Below are positions 17,366 through 26,142 of a stretch of DNA of 36,006 bases, in pieces. The DNA lies in the NCBI GenBank assembly GCA_022360615.1, contig JAKSCL010000265.1, positions 1-36,006 on the forward strand, in the 5' to 3' direction. This stretch comes from Hyphomicrobiales bacterium (lineage in GTDB: Bacteria; Pseudomonadota; Alphaproteobacteria; Rhizobiales; JAKSCL01). The translations under genes and the position numbers were made by a program. The notes beneath the pieces were generated by a model that saw nothing but the letters and a program-made list of their open reading frames with translations, ran no database searches and was not told the origin of the DNA. How positions within the stretch are numbered: position 1 is the first letter of the stretch; each line of letters starts with the position of its first letter.

Positions 17366-17842
17366 CTACCAGGAATTGTAAGCCAGGAACTTGCCGGACA
17401 TTTCGATCTTCACCCGGTCGCCCTTAGGGTTCGGCACGCGCGTGATGAACATGTCGAAATCGATTGCCGACATGATGCCATCGCCGAACTCTTCATGGAT
17501 GAGCGCTTTGATCGTGGGACCGTAAACACCCACGATCTCATAGAGACGATAGACGCAAGGGTCTGTCGGCACGGTCTGCGGCCAGACCTTGTTCGGGCAT
17601 TCCTCCAACACGCCGACGGCGTCCGCCGGCAGGCCGAGCAAGGAGACGACGGCTTCCGCTTTTTCCTTCGGCATGGAGTTCATCCCGACGCAGGCCGAGT
17701 GGGTCCACACGGGAGACATGCCGATCTTCTCGGCGATCGCCTCCCACGTGAGACCCGCTTGCTTCTTCGCAGCAAGGATCAGGGCCGCCACATCGTCTTT
17801 GGTCATCATGGATTCTGCTGCAGTCACAGTCATCTGGTTCAT
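17366..17842 (-). CDS. cynS: Cyanate hydratase (cyanase)
   Basis: Cyanase converts cyanate and bicarbonate to carbamate and CO2; the carbamate then gives ammonia and CO2. The protein has 158 residues, the usual size of about 156. It has the N-terminal helical domain ([19 protein letters not shown]) and the C-terminal active-site domain. The three catalytic residues of E. coli cyanase (Arg96, Glu99, Ser122) are matched by Arg99 and Glu102 in [11 protein letters not shown] and Ser125 in GIMSAIDF. It is the fourth gene of the cynABDS operon, 15 nt after cynD. The ATG at 17842 has GAGGAA close upstream. Assignment is firm. Confidence 0.96.
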   Translation of the reverse strand: MNQMTVTAAESMMTKDDVAALILAAKKQAGLTWEAIAEKIGMSPVWTHSACVGMNSMPKEKAEAVVSLLGLPADAVGVLEECPNKVWPQTVPTDPCVYRLYEIVGVYGPTIKALIHEEFGDGIMSAIDFDMFITRVPNPKGDRVKIEMSGKFLAYNSW

Positions 17843-17857
17843 GGTTTCCTCGCTATT

Positions 17858-18763
17858 TCATTGGTTGATTGCGTAAAGAGGGGGGCGGCCCGATTGCTCT
17901 TCGTCGATACCTTCGCCGAAGCGCACGGTTTCCGGCTGGCCGTTCGGCGTCGTGTTTGCTGAACCGGCAAGCTCTTTGGAGCGGCGGGCAAGGAAGTGCA
18001 CGAGATGGTTGCGCACCTTGTAGTAGTTGGGGTGCTCAACGATCTCATCGCGCGAGCGGGGCCGCGGAATGCCCACTTCGACCGATTCCGCCACACGCGC
18101 CTGGGGGCCGTTCGTCATCAAGAGAATGCGATCCGCCAGATAGATGGCCTCATCCACGTCATGCGTGATCATGAAGACCGTCTGCCCGGTGCCGCGCCAT
18201 ATCTTGAGAAGCTCGTCCTGGATCGTTCCCCTCGTGAGCGCATCGAGCGCCCCGAACGGCTCGTCCAAAAGCAGCAATTCGGGATGGATCGCGAAGGCGC
18301 GCGCAATCGACACCCGCTGGCGCATGCCGCCCGAAAGCTGGGAGGGTTTGCGCAGCTCCGCTCCGCCCGACAGGCCCACCATCTCAAGATATTTGTAGGA
18401 ATGGGCCATCACCTTGTCGCGCGGCCAATCCTTATGACGGGCCTTGACCGCGAAGGTGACGTTTTTAAGCGCCGAGAGCCACGGCAGAAGCGAGTAGTTC
18501 TGGAAGACGACGCCACGGTCGAGGCTCGGCCCTCTCACCTCTTTCCCATTCATGATCACGGCGCCTTCGGTCGCCTCGTCGAGGCCGGCCAAAACATTCA
18601 TGATCGTCGATTTGCCGCAACCGGAGTGACCGATGATGCAGACGAACTCACCCTTCTCGATCCCCAAGCTGACATTTTCGAAGACGGTCAGCGGCTCTGC
18701 GGTGTTGCCTGGAGAGGGAAAGCGTTTCGCAAGCCCCTCGATGCTGAGGAATGGTTTTGGCAT
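17858..18763 (-). CDS. cynD: Cyanate/nitrate-type ABC transporter ATP-binding protein
   Basis: Cytoplasmic ATPase of 301 residues in the NrtD/CmpD/CynD group. It has Walker A GHSGCGKST at 45-53, signature LSGGMRQR at 143-150, Walker B LLLLDEP at 163-169 and the switch histidine in MITHD (His201). The C-terminal tail of about 45 residues goes beyond the catalytic core. It sits 9 nt after cynB and just before cynS. The gene order cynA-cynB-cynD-cynS matches known cyanate operons, so cyanate is the likely substrate, though nitrate/nitrite-type relatives are close. Confidence 0.9.
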   Translation of the reverse strand: MPKPFLSIEGLAKRFPSPGNTAEPLTVFENVSLGIEKGEFVCIIGHSGCGKSTIMNVLAGLDEATEGAVIMNGKEVRGPSLDRGVVFQNYSLLPWLSALKNVTFAVKARHKDWPRDKVMAHSYKYLEMVGLSGGAELRKPSQLSGGMRQRVSIARAFAIHPELLLLDEPFGALDALTRGTIQDELLKIWRGTGQTVFMITHDVDEAIYLADRILLMTNGPQARVAESVEVGIPRPRSRDEIVEHPNYYKVRNHLVHFLARRSKELAGSANTTPNGQPETVRFGEGIDEEQSGRPPLYAINQ

Positions 18764-18772
18764 TGCTTGCCC

Positions 18773-19618
18773 TCACTCGCTGTATTGGAGACTGCGCTGC
18801 ACGGCGCCGAAGATCGCATCGAGGAGCATGCCGACGATACCGATCATCAGGATCGAGAAGATCACCGAGGTGAGGTCGAGATTGTTCCACTCGTTCCAGA
18901 CATAGTAGCCAATCCCCGTGCCGCCCACAAGCATCTCGGCGGCCACGATGACCAGCCACGCAATTCCGATGGAAATGCGCATTCCGGTCAAAATGGTGGG
19001 CGCTGCCGCAGGCAGGATCACCAGGAAGGCCGTCTTCAAAGACCCCAATTCATGGGTGCGGGCCACGTTGATCCAGTCTTTTCGCACATTGGCCACCCCG
19101 AACGCGGTATTGATCAGCATCGGCCATATGGAGCAGATGAAAATCACGAAGATCGCAGAGGCTTGGCTGTCGCCGATGACGAACAGCGCGAGCGGCATCC
19201 AGGCAAGTGGCGAGATGGGCTTGAGAATCTGGATGTAAGGATCGAGCGCCCTGTACATCAGCGGCGACATGCCGATCAAAAAACCAAGCGGAATGGCAAT
19301 CGCGGCCGCCAGGAAATAACCGGTCAGAACGCGGTAGAGCGAGTAGCCGATCTGGATGCCGATCCCCTTGTCGTTGGGTCCGGCATCGTAAAACGGGTCG
19401 GAGAGCTGCTCCCAGGCTTTCGTCAGGACCTCCGAGGGAGGCGGAATGCCGGCTTTCGGCGCGCCGCCCCCAGTGAGGAGTTCATACTCGGTGAGTTCGC
19501 CCGCGTCCTGTTCAGGCGGGATGGCAAGCTCCCAGGCAAAGAGAGCAACCGCGAGAATGGCGATCGAAAGAATGATCGATCGCATGCGCAAGGAGAGGGT
19601 TATAGCCGTACTCGCCAT
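18773..19618 (-). CDS. cynB: Cyanate/nitrate-type ABC transporter permease
   Basis: Inner-membrane permease of 281 residues in the NrtB/CynB group. A membrane segment near residues 12-32 is followed by a periplasmic stretch. The BPD_transp_1 domain then has five or so further segments and the ATPase-contact loop ARTHELGSLKTAFLVILP. The start lies 3 nt after the cynA stop, so the genes are tightly coupled. Unlike tauC in this window it has the normal family length. Confidence 0.9.
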   Translation of the reverse strand: MASTAITLSLRMRSIILSIAILAVALFAWELAIPPEQDAGELTEYELLTGGGAPKAGIPPPSEVLTKAWEQLSDPFYDAGPNDKGIGIQIGYSLYRVLTGYFLAAAIAIPLGFLIGMSPLMYRALDPYIQILKPISPLAWMPLALFVIGDSQASAIFVIFICSIWPMLINTAFGVANVRKDWINVARTHELGSLKTAFLVILPAAAPTILTGMRISIGIAWLVIVAAEMLVGGTGIGYYVWNEWNNLDLTSVIFSILMIGIVGMLLDAIFGAVQRSLQYSE

Positions 19619-19621
19619 GGC

Positions 19622-21016
19622 CTATGCCCTGCCGATGGCGAACGATTGGACATACGCCTCCGGTTTATCCGGATCGAACTCCTTGCCCATGATCGTGTAT
19701 TTCTCATAGGTCTCCGTCGGCGCCTCATAGCCGAGCTCGCGCATGATCCGCGCGCAGTCGGCAGCCAGATAGACCTCTTCGGCGACCGCCTTGTAGTCGA
19801 TATCGCCTTCGATATAGCCCCAGCGCTTCATCTGGGTGAGGATCCAAACGCCCATGGAGTGCCAGGGGAAGGGATCGAAATCGATCCGGTCCGGCACATT
19901 CTGGACATTGCCGAGCCCGTCGGCGAAACGCCCGGTGAGCACCTGCTGAACCACCGGGACCGGCTGGTTGAGGTAGTTGGTCGGTGAGATGGCTTCCGCG
20001 ATCTCCACCCGGTTTTCCGCCTGGGCCGCGTATTGCGTGGCGTCGACGATCGCTTTCAAAAGCGCGCCATAGGTGTTCGGCAGTTCAACGGCAAACGCCC
20101 GGCTTGAGGCGAACGCACAGCACGGATGCCCTTCCCAGATGTCCTTTGTCAGGATGTGGATGAAGCCGATCTTTTCCCAAACGGCGCGCTGGTTGAAGGG
20201 GTCGGGCGAGAGATAACCGTCGAGGTTTCCGGCGCGCAGATTGGCGACCATTTCCGGCGGCGGCACAACGCGGATCTGAATGTCCTGATCGGGATCGAGG
20301 CCGTGCTCCGCGACATAGTAGCGAAGCAGGAAATTGTGCATCGAGTATTCGAACGGAACGCCGAATTTGAAACCCTTCCACTGTTTCGGGTCGCGCTTCT
20401 CCAGGTGATCGTTGTGGAGGACGATCGCCTGCCCGTTGATGTTCTCAACCGCCGGCATGATGTAGGGCTCGGCTGTCGACCCGGCGCCCAAGGTCATGGC
20501 GAGCGGCATAGGGGTCAGCATGTGGCTCGCGTCATACTCGCCGTTGAGCGACTTGTCCCGGGCAACGGCCCAGCCGGCCGTTTTGATGACATCCGCGCTA
20601 AGCCCGTGCTTTTCGTAAAACCCGAGCGGCTGCGCCATGATGATGGGCGTTGCGCAGGTAATCGGCACAAAACCGATATTCAGGTCGGTTTTTTCCGGCG
20701 CGCCCAAGGTGTCGAGAAGCAACGCCTTTGCCTTGTCGAGCGGGAACACCGAGGCGAGCGCCGCAGCAAGCGTGGTGCCGCCAAGCATCTTCGCGAAAGA
20801 CCGCCGGGAAAACTCGTTTTGGCCGAAGACGGAGCGAACGACTGCGCTTTCGATGGCGCGCTCCATCATGGCTTCCGTGTCTTTGGGCAGATCGTCATCA
20901 TGGGGCGCGTCGTGGTGGTGGGTATGCCCCTCGGTGCAGGTTTTGCATTCACACGCTGCGCCGTGGACCAGATCGACGTCGCCATCATAAGGGTCGCCAA
21001 GACTCTTCACTGCCAT
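19622..21016 (-). CDS. cynA: Cyanate/nitrate-type ABC substrate-binding protein, Tat-exported
   Basis: A 464-residue NrtA/CmpA/CynA-type binding protein (contains LNIGFVPITCATPIIMAQPL). The frame extends to 21145, but the ATG at 21016 has AGAAAGGA upstream and lies about 80 nt after the predicted sigma-54 start site, so I use it. Export is probably by Tat: RRSFAKML (Arg71-Arg72) precedes a hydrophobic stretch ending near residue 98. The twin arginines sit unusually far in, behind about 70 residues containing Cys22, Cys24, Cys27 and a His cluster (31-39). I recall a similar Cys/His-rich leader in relatives. It is first in cynABDS. Confidence 0.9.
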   Translation of the reverse strand: MAVKSLGDPYDGDVDLVHGAACECKTCTEGHTHHHDAPHDDDLPKDTEAMMERAIESAVVRSVFGQNEFSRRSFAKMLGGTTLAAALASVFPLDKAKALLLDTLGAPEKTDLNIGFVPITCATPIIMAQPLGFYEKHGLSADVIKTAGWAVARDKSLNGEYDASHMLTPMPLAMTLGAGSTAEPYIMPAVENINGQAIVLHNDHLEKRDPKQWKGFKFGVPFEYSMHNFLLRYYVAEHGLDPDQDIQIRVVPPPEMVANLRAGNLDGYLSPDPFNQRAVWEKIGFIHILTKDIWEGHPCCAFASSRAFAVELPNTYGALLKAIVDATQYAAQAENRVEIAEAISPTNYLNQPVPVVQQVLTGRFADGLGNVQNVPDRIDFDPFPWHSMGVWILTQMKRWGYIEGDIDYKAVAEEVYLAADCARIMRELGYEAPTETYEKYTIMGKEFDPDKPEAYVQSFAIGRA

Positions 21017-21105
21017 GGGGGGTCCTTTCTGCCTGTGCCGTGTCCGTTTCGAAGTCGGCTTCCAATCGCCGGATGCCGCCTGCTGCGGCGGACTGGTCCC
21101 CATTT

Positions 21106-21123
21106 GGCAAGCTTCGTGCCAAA
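21106..21123 (-). promoter_or_regulatory. Sigma-54 promoter of the cyanate operon
   Basis: On the minus strand the sequence reads TTTGGCACGAAGCTTGCC. It matches the -24/-12 consensus TGGCACG-N4-TTGC with GG and GC exactly 10 nt apart (GG at 21119-21120, GC at 21107-21108). The start of transcription would fall near 21096, leaving a leader of about 80 nt before cynA. The divergent gene encodes a sigma-54 activator, which makes a chance match unlikely. Confidence 0.85.
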
Positions 21124-21186
21124 GTGAACGAAACGTTAAAGCCAAGTGATTTCAAGCAGTAAGGACGGGTTGGCGTTTCCAAGGAA

Positions 21187-21221
21187 ATTGTGCAATTTTG
21201 TAATTTACGAAATTGCACAAT
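21187..21221. promoter_or_regulatory. 35-bp dyad, likely upstream activator site for CynF
   Basis: Perfect 12-bp arms ATTGTGCAATTT (21187-21198) and AAATTGCACAAT (21210-21221) flank an 11-base centre that is itself nearly symmetric (GTAA-T-TTAC). Sixteen of 17 base pairs of the whole 35-bp site are symmetric. The centre lies about 108 bp upstream of the predicted cynA start site, the normal distance for a sigma-54 enhancer. It also lies just upstream of cynF, so the protein may control its own gene. Confidence 0.8.
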
Positions 21222-21273
21222 CCGGATCACGAAATTGAGTAATCGGGCAGCATCGGATCACGACAAACTGCGA

Positions 21274-23151
21274 ATGAACATCAGAGCCGCAACGGCCAGT
21301 CATGAATGGTTCGCTGCGGCGGTCTCATTCGTGCCCCTGCCCTGCCTGGTCGTCGACCCGTCTTCGGACCGCATCGTTGCGGCCAATGGCGCGGCGTGCC
21401 GCTTGTTTGGTCATGACGTGCTCGCCGCTAGAAGCTTTGCCGCCCTTCATCCCGGATGCGAGCCGGACATCGCCGTCTTCGCCGAGGAAGCGCTTTATCG
21501 CGGAGAGGCTTGGACGAGGCGGATTGACGGCCGCCATCACTCGGGCGCCGAGCTTGCCCTTGAATACGATGGCAAAGCCATCAACCGGGACGGCGCCGTT
21601 TATCTTGTTCTGACAGCATGCGATCTCGTCGAGCATTCACGCCGGGGGGTTGAGGCCGACGATGCCCATACGGCGCGCGCGGGCATCATGGAATGGAATC
21701 GCCTTCAACGTTTCTTCCAGGACATGGCGCGGCTGAATGATCTGATCCTCACCTCGGCCGGCGATGGGATCTATGGTGTCGATGCGGAAGGTAAAACGAC
21801 CTTTGTGAACCCGGCCGCGGAAAAGATGCTGGGTTGGAGCGCTGCCGATCTCATCGGCCGCGATATGCATTCGCTCATCCACCACAAACATCCCAACGGC
21901 TCGCCTTATCCCGTTGAGCACTGCCCGATCTACAATGCGTTCCGCCATGCCCGGATCAATAGGGTCGAAGATGAGATGTTCTGGCGAAAGGACGGAAAGC
22001 CCATCAGGGTCGAATACACCTCGACCCCGATCCTTGACGGGGATGATGTTCTGGGCGCCGTGATCCTGTTCCGCGATATTTCGCAACGCAAGGAGCAGGA
22101 ACGTCAGCTCACCGAAGCGCTGGCGGAAGTCGATCGGTTAAAAAGCCGCCTTGAGATGGAGAATGCCTATCTGCAGGAGGAAATCCGCGCCCAAAGCAAC
22201 CACCGCGAGATCATCGGAAACTCGGCGGCAATCGCGGAAACCATCCGCCAGATCGAACTGGTTGCGCCGACCGATGCCAATGTCCTGATCATCGGAGACA
22301 GCGGCACTGGCAAGGAACTCGTCGCCCAGGCCATTCACGACGACAGCGCGCGGCGCGAACGCCCGCTCATCCGGGTAAATTGCGCAGCCATCCCGCGCGA
22401 GCTTTTTGAAAGCGAGTTTTTCGGCCATGTGCGGGGCGCATTCACAAGCGCATTGCGCGATCGCGTGGGCCGGTTTGAGCTTGCAGATGGCGGCACACTC
22501 TTTCTGGACGAAGTGGGCGAAATCCCCATGGAGTTGCAAGGCAAGCTCTTACGTGTCCTCCAAGACAAGCGCTTCGAGCGCGTTGGCGAGGACACGACGA
22601 GAAAAGCAAATGTCCGGATCATCGCGGCCACCAACCGCAACCTTCAGACCGAGGTGGAGGCCGGGCGTTTTCGCGAAGACCTCTATTTCCGGCTGAATGT
22701 CTTTCCGGTCATGTTGAGGCCGTTACGCGAACGCCCCGATGATATTCCGCGTTTGGCCGAGCACTTCCTCAAGCTTTGCAGCAGGCGGCTTAACATTCCC
22801 AAGCCGACGCTCTCGCGGGCAAATGTTGCGGCCCTCATGGCCTATGATTGGCCGGGAAACGCCCGGGAACTGGAAAACGTGATTGAGCGGGCGGTGATCC
22901 TGTCGCAAGGCGGCCGCCTGAATTTTGAGCTTCCCACCGACACACCGCGCATCGCGGTGATCGACGATGTGCCGGAAACGCAAAAAATAGAAACGGAAGC
23001 AGAAATGCGCGAACGGGAGCGGGCGAACATCATCGCCGCCGTCGAAGCAGCCGGCGGCCGGGTTTCGGGCGAAGGTGGCGCTGCGGAACGCCTGGAGATG
23101 AAACCGACAACACTCTATTCGCGCCTGCGGCGGCTAGGCTTGCGCCAGTAG
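21274..23151 (+). CDS. cynF: Sigma-54-dependent activator with two PAS domains, CynF type
   Basis: A 625-residue enhancer-binding protein. A first PAS-like domain (about 8-120) is followed by a clear second PAS domain (about 152-270) and a short coiled coil (about 272-308). The AAA+ domain has Walker A GDSGTGKE at 341-348 and Walker B Asp412-Glu413. A Fis-type helix-turn-helix closes the protein. The sigma-54 contact loop, normally GAFTGA, reads GAFTSA (388-393, Ser392). The frame runs back to a GTG at 21190, but that lies inside the 35-bp dyad, so the ATG at 21274 is preferred. A sigma-54 activator named CynF accompanies cynABDS in Pseudomonas pseudoalcaligenes; the gene order here supports the same role. 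What its PAS domains sense is unknown. Confidence 0.85.
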   Translation: MNIRAATASHEWFAAAVSFVPLPCLVVDPSSDRIVAANGAACRLFGHDVLAARSFAALHPGCEPDIAVFAEEALYRGEAWTRRIDGRHHSGAELALEYDGKAINRDGAVYLVLTACDLVEHSRRGVEADDAHTARAGIMEWNRLQRFFQDMARLNDLILTSAGDGIYGVDAEGKTTFVNPAAEKMLGWSAADLIGRDMHSLIHHKHPNGSPYPVEHCPIYNAFRHARINRVEDEMFWRKDGKPIRVEYTSTPILDGDDVLGAVILFRDISQRKEQERQLTEALAEVDRLKSRLEMENAYLQEEIRAQSNHREIIGNSAAIAETIRQIELVAPTDANVLIIGDSGTGKELVAQAIHDDSARRERPLIRVNCAAIPRELFESEFFGHVRGAFTSALRDRVGRFELADGGTLFLDEVGEIPMELQGKLLRVLQDKRFERVGEDTTRKANVRIIAATNRNLQTEVEAGRFREDLYFRLNVFPVMLRPLRERPDDIPRLAEHFLKLCSRRLNIPKPTLSRANVAALMAYDWPGNARELENVIERAVILSQGGRLNFELPTDTPRIAVIDDVPETQKIETEAEMRERERANIIAAVEAAGGRVSGEGGAAERLEMKPTTLYSRLRRLGLRQ

Positions 23152-23160
23152 CGTCGCATT

Positions 23161-23188
23161 GCGCTTTCGACGACGGTCCGGAAAGCGC
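23161..23188 (+). terminator. Possible terminator hairpin of cynF
   Basis: Perfect 8-bp inverted repeat, GCGCTTTC (23161-23168) and GAAAGCGC (23181-23188), 9 nt after the cynF stop, with a 12-base loop. No T-run follows, so this may be a processing or partial termination signal. Confidence 0.4.
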
Positions 23189-23317
23189 CTGCAAGGACTT
23201 AAGGCTTACTTATCGATATCGGCCCGGTTTGAAGCGGCTGATAGCACGTGCAGATCTCCTTGTTCTCCGAAAGCGAGTAAACTTGTTCAGCCGAAACTTC
23301 GACTTTAGAACGCCACA

Positions 23318-24091
23318 ATGAGCAAGTTGACCGAGCAAGTGTACCGGCACATGCGGCGGCAGATCATGTCCGGGAATTGGGCGCCGGGAGCGCAAATCAA
23401 GGAAGAGCACATGGCGAGCGAACTGGGGGTGAGCCGCTCGCCCGTTCGCGCCGCTTTTCAGCGTCTGATCGAGGACGGACTGTTGATCAGCCACCGAAGC
23501 CGCGGTGCGTTCGTGGCCGAGTGGACCGATCGCGACATCGACGAAATCTTCGAATTGCGCATTCTTCTGGAATCGCATGCTGCCGGTCTTGCCGCTGTCA
23601 ACGCGTCTGCTGAGCAGATTGCCGTGCTGCATTCCGCGACCGAAACCATGCAGCGCTTTGCACGCCAAAAACCGCTCAATTATCTGGGTGACATGCAAGC
23701 GGCGAACAGCCTCTTCCACCGCGTCATTCTTGAGGCCAGCGGTTCGCCGCGGCTGCGCGCACTGGCCACGACCTTGGTCGATATTCCCATGGTGGTCGGC
23801 GCATTTTACCTCTACAGCGATGTTGATATACAGCGGTCCATTCAGCACCATCTGGACTTGCTGGAGGCCATCGGACAACGCGACCGCGACCTGGCCCAAC
23901 GGATCATGAGCATTCACCTGCGTATGGCCTATCTTGCCTTCATGCGCTCGCGCCAGGTCACCGGCACGGAACGGGGCGATCAGAGCGTCGCAAGCTTCGT
24001 TCTCTCTGAGACTGAGCCGCATCCTGACGATCCCGAAGCGGCAGTGACGTTTGGTCCGGACGCTTCATGCGGTGACCGCAACGCCGATTAG
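23318..24091 (+). CDS. GntR-family regulator, FadR/FCD type
   Basis: A 257-residue repressor-type regulator. The N-terminal winged helix (residues about 5-68) contains MASELGVSRSPVRAAFQRL, and the C-terminal FCD domain (about 72-215) is helical. Likely metal ligands of the FCD pocket are seen at His134, His178 and His200. Such proteins usually respond to small carboxylates. It is convergent with the tctA-type gene 19 nt away and is the likely controller of the transporter and dehydrogenase genes at 24111-31031. About 40 C-terminal residues lie beyond the domain. Confidence 0.85.
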   Translation: MSKLTEQVYRHMRRQIMSGNWAPGAQIKEEHMASELGVSRSPVRAAFQRLIEDGLLISHRSRGAFVAEWTDRDIDEIFELRILLESHAAGLAAVNASAEQIAVLHSATETMQRFARQKPLNYLGDMQAANSLFHRVILEASGSPRLRALATTLVDIPMVVGAFYLYSDVDIQRSIQHHLDLLEAIGQRDRDLAQRIMSIHLRMAYLAFMRSRQVTGTERGDQSVASFVLSETEPHPDDPEAAVTFGPDASCGDRNAD

Positions 24092-24110
24092 GCCATCGGC
24101 GCAGCCCGCC

Positions 24111-25643
24111 TTAACCATCCACCTGCACCGGATGCTCGTCCTTACCGCGCTTGGGTTTTCCAGGCGCCAAGCGGCGCACTAGAGGCGCAATCACCATGAT
24201 AATGGTGAGGGCAACGAGAATGAGTGAGATCGCGCTCGAAAAGAGAAATGAAAAATCGCCGCGCGAAATCAGAAGCGAACGTCTCAGCTCAGCCTCGGCC
24301 ATGGGCCCCAATATCACCGCGAGCACAGCCGGCGCGAGCGGCATGCGCAGCCGTTCCATCAAGAAGCCGATTACTCCGATGAAGAGCATCAGCCAAACGT
24401 CGAACATGCTGTTGTTGATGGCGTAGATGCCGATTGTCGACATGGCGATGATCATGGGCGCCAAAAGCAGAGGCGGCATCTGAAGCACATAGATGAAAAG
24501 GCGCGCGCCGAACCAGCCGATGAAGAAAAGCAAGACGGCCGTGATGAGCATCGCCAGCATGAAACCGTAGGTCACCGGTGCCGTATCCCGGAAAAGCGCC
24601 GGACCCGGCTGCATGCCGTGAACCAGAAGTCCGCCAAGGATCACCGCGGCCACGGCGTTGCCGGGGATGCCGAGTGTAAGGGCCGGGATCAGGGCTGAAG
24701 CGTTGTCGGCATTGTTGGCGCACTCGGAGGCGGCGACGCCCTCTGGCGCGCCTTTTCCAAACCGCTCCGGCTCGCGCGCGGCGCGCCGCGTTTCGTTCCA
24801 GGAGATGATCGAGGCAATGTTACCGCCCGTCCCCGGCACGATGCCGATGGCAACGCCGATACCGGACGCCCGGATCCAGGTTGGAATGAGCGAACGCCAG
24901 GCAAATCGCTCGGATGCGTCCTCAGCCTTGCTTGCCATGCCCCGGGCGAGCTCCGTTGGATTCACAAGCATGGCCTTTGCCGCAAGCTCGAATGCAGGCG
25001 GAATCGCGTAAAGGCCGGTCAAGAGGACCAGGATGCCGATCCCGCTGGTGAGCTCCAATACGTCGAATGTGAAGCGCTCGTTCCCCGTGAGCTGATCGAT
25101 CCCGACAGTGCCGATAATCAGCCCGAAACCGGCGCTTAGGAGCCCTTTTACGGGATTTTCGGCCAAAAGCACCGAAATGGCGGTGAGCCCGAAAACCGCC
25201 AGCCAAAACACTTCCGCCGGACCGAAAAGCAGCGCGACGCTTGCAAGGGGCGGGGCAAGCAGGATCAGCGTAAGCGCACTGACAATGCCTCCAAGCGCGG
25301 AAGACACAAGAGCAATCCGCATCGCTTGGACGCCATGGCCCTGCTGCGCCATGGGATAACCGTCGAAGGTGGTCGCAATGCCCGCGGGCGTGCCCGGGAT
25401 TCTCAACAGAATTGCGGGAATCGAACCGCCATACATGGCCCCATTGTAGATACCGGCCATCAGTCCGAGGGCCACCAGCGGCGGCATCGTAAAGGTGAGC
25501 GGAATGAGGACAGCAATCCCCATTGTCGTCGAGAGACCCGGCAGCGCGCCGATGGCCACGCCCGCCGCCGTGCCGACAACCATCGCCAGCATGACATCGA
25601 ACGCGAAAACAAGCGGCAAGGCCTGGAGGAGATAATCAACCAT
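24111..25643 (-). CDS. Tripartite tricarboxylate transporter, large permease (TctA family)
   Basis: A 510-residue inner-membrane protein with about 12 hydrophobic segments. The N-terminal signature region of TctA proteins is present: GALPGLSTTMGIAVLIPL and, further on, GAMYGGSIPAILLRIPGTPAG. A second conserved block near the middle reads GIVPGTGGNIASIISW. It forms the transport channel with the small TctB subunit, fed by a periplasmic binding protein and driven by an ion gradient. It is last in the leftward operon, 9 nt after the TctB gene. The substrate is a carboxylate; which one is not shown. Confidence 0.93.
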   Translation of the reverse strand: MVDYLLQALPLVFAFDVMLAMVVGTAAGVAIGALPGLSTTMGIAVLIPLTFTMPPLVALGLMAGIYNGAMYGGSIPAILLRIPGTPAGIATTFDGYPMAQQGHGVQAMRIALVSSALGGIVSALTLILLAPPLASVALLFGPAEVFWLAVFGLTAISVLLAENPVKGLLSAGFGLIIGTVGIDQLTGNERFTFDVLELTSGIGILVLLTGLYAIPPAFELAAKAMLVNPTELARGMASKAEDASERFAWRSLIPTWIRASGIGVAIGIVPGTGGNIASIISWNETRRAAREPERFGKGAPEGVAASECANNADNASALIPALTLGIPGNAVAAVILGGLLVHGMQPGPALFRDTAPVTYGFMLAMLITAVLLFFIGWFGARLFIYVLQMPPLLLAPMIIAMSTIGIYAINNSMFDVWLMLFIGVIGFLMERLRMPLAPAVLAVILGPMAEAELRRSLLISRGDFSFLFSSAISLILVALTIIMVIAPLVRRLAPGKPKRGKDEHPVQVDG

Positions 25644-25652
25644 GCCGCAGGC

Positions 25653-26105
25653 TCAGGCCAAAAGCGCGTGCCAGATCTCAACCGGCAGAGGCCGGTTAAG
25701 GATCACCACGAAGAACAGATAGAGGATGCCCACAAAAACAAGGGCACCAACCGCGAGCCCCCGCGCACTCCTGTAGCCGAGGACAAAAGCGATCCCCGGG
25801 ACAAGGACGATAAAGCTGGTGAAGAAGCCAAACGCTGGGATCGCAACCGCCAGCGCGAGCGCGCCGAACGCGATAATCGCCAGCCGCCGCGCTTCCACCC
25901 GCTCGATCCGCAACCGGTCCTTGTCGTGAAAATGCGCAATGCCAGACTGAACGGCCCAAACCAGGCTCAGTATGGCCATTGCGACAAAAACCGTTGTCGG
26001 CAGATAGGCTGAGCCTCTTGGAAAACCGGAAGCATGAACGGCACCGGCAACAGATAGGCCCATCAAGCCAAGCGCCACCATCGTTTCGAGCGTTGCACGC
26101 TGCAT
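25653..26105 (-). CDS. Tripartite tricarboxylate transporter, small permease (TctB family)
   Basis: A 150-residue inner-membrane protein with four hydrophobic segments, the usual size and pattern of TctB. Sequence in this family is poorly conserved, so the call rests on size, topology and position between the binding protein and TctA genes. The gene starts 38 nt beyond the stem-loop that follows the binding-protein gene. Confidence 0.88.
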   Translation of the reverse strand: MQRATLETMVALGLMGLSVAGAVHASGFPRGSAYLPTTVFVAMAILSLVWAVQSGIAHFHDKDRLRIERVEARRLAIIAFGALALAVAIPAFGFFTSFIVLVPGIAFVLGYRSARGLAVGALVFVGILYLFFVVILNRPLPVEIWHALLA

Positions 26106-26142
26106 GAACGAGGCTTTCTCATGTATGGCGGGGAGAAAACGG

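Noticed and set aside
17996-19987. Long 663-codon open frame on the plus strand opposite cynD and cynB
   Set aside because: It runs antisense through two clear ABC transporter genes, is rich in Arg/His/Asp without domain features, and is an artefact of GC-rich codon usage.
21190-21273. Upstream GTG start for the sigma-54 activator
   Set aside because: It lies inside the 35-bp dyad, and the extra 28 residues show no PAS or other feature; the ATG at 21274 fits better.
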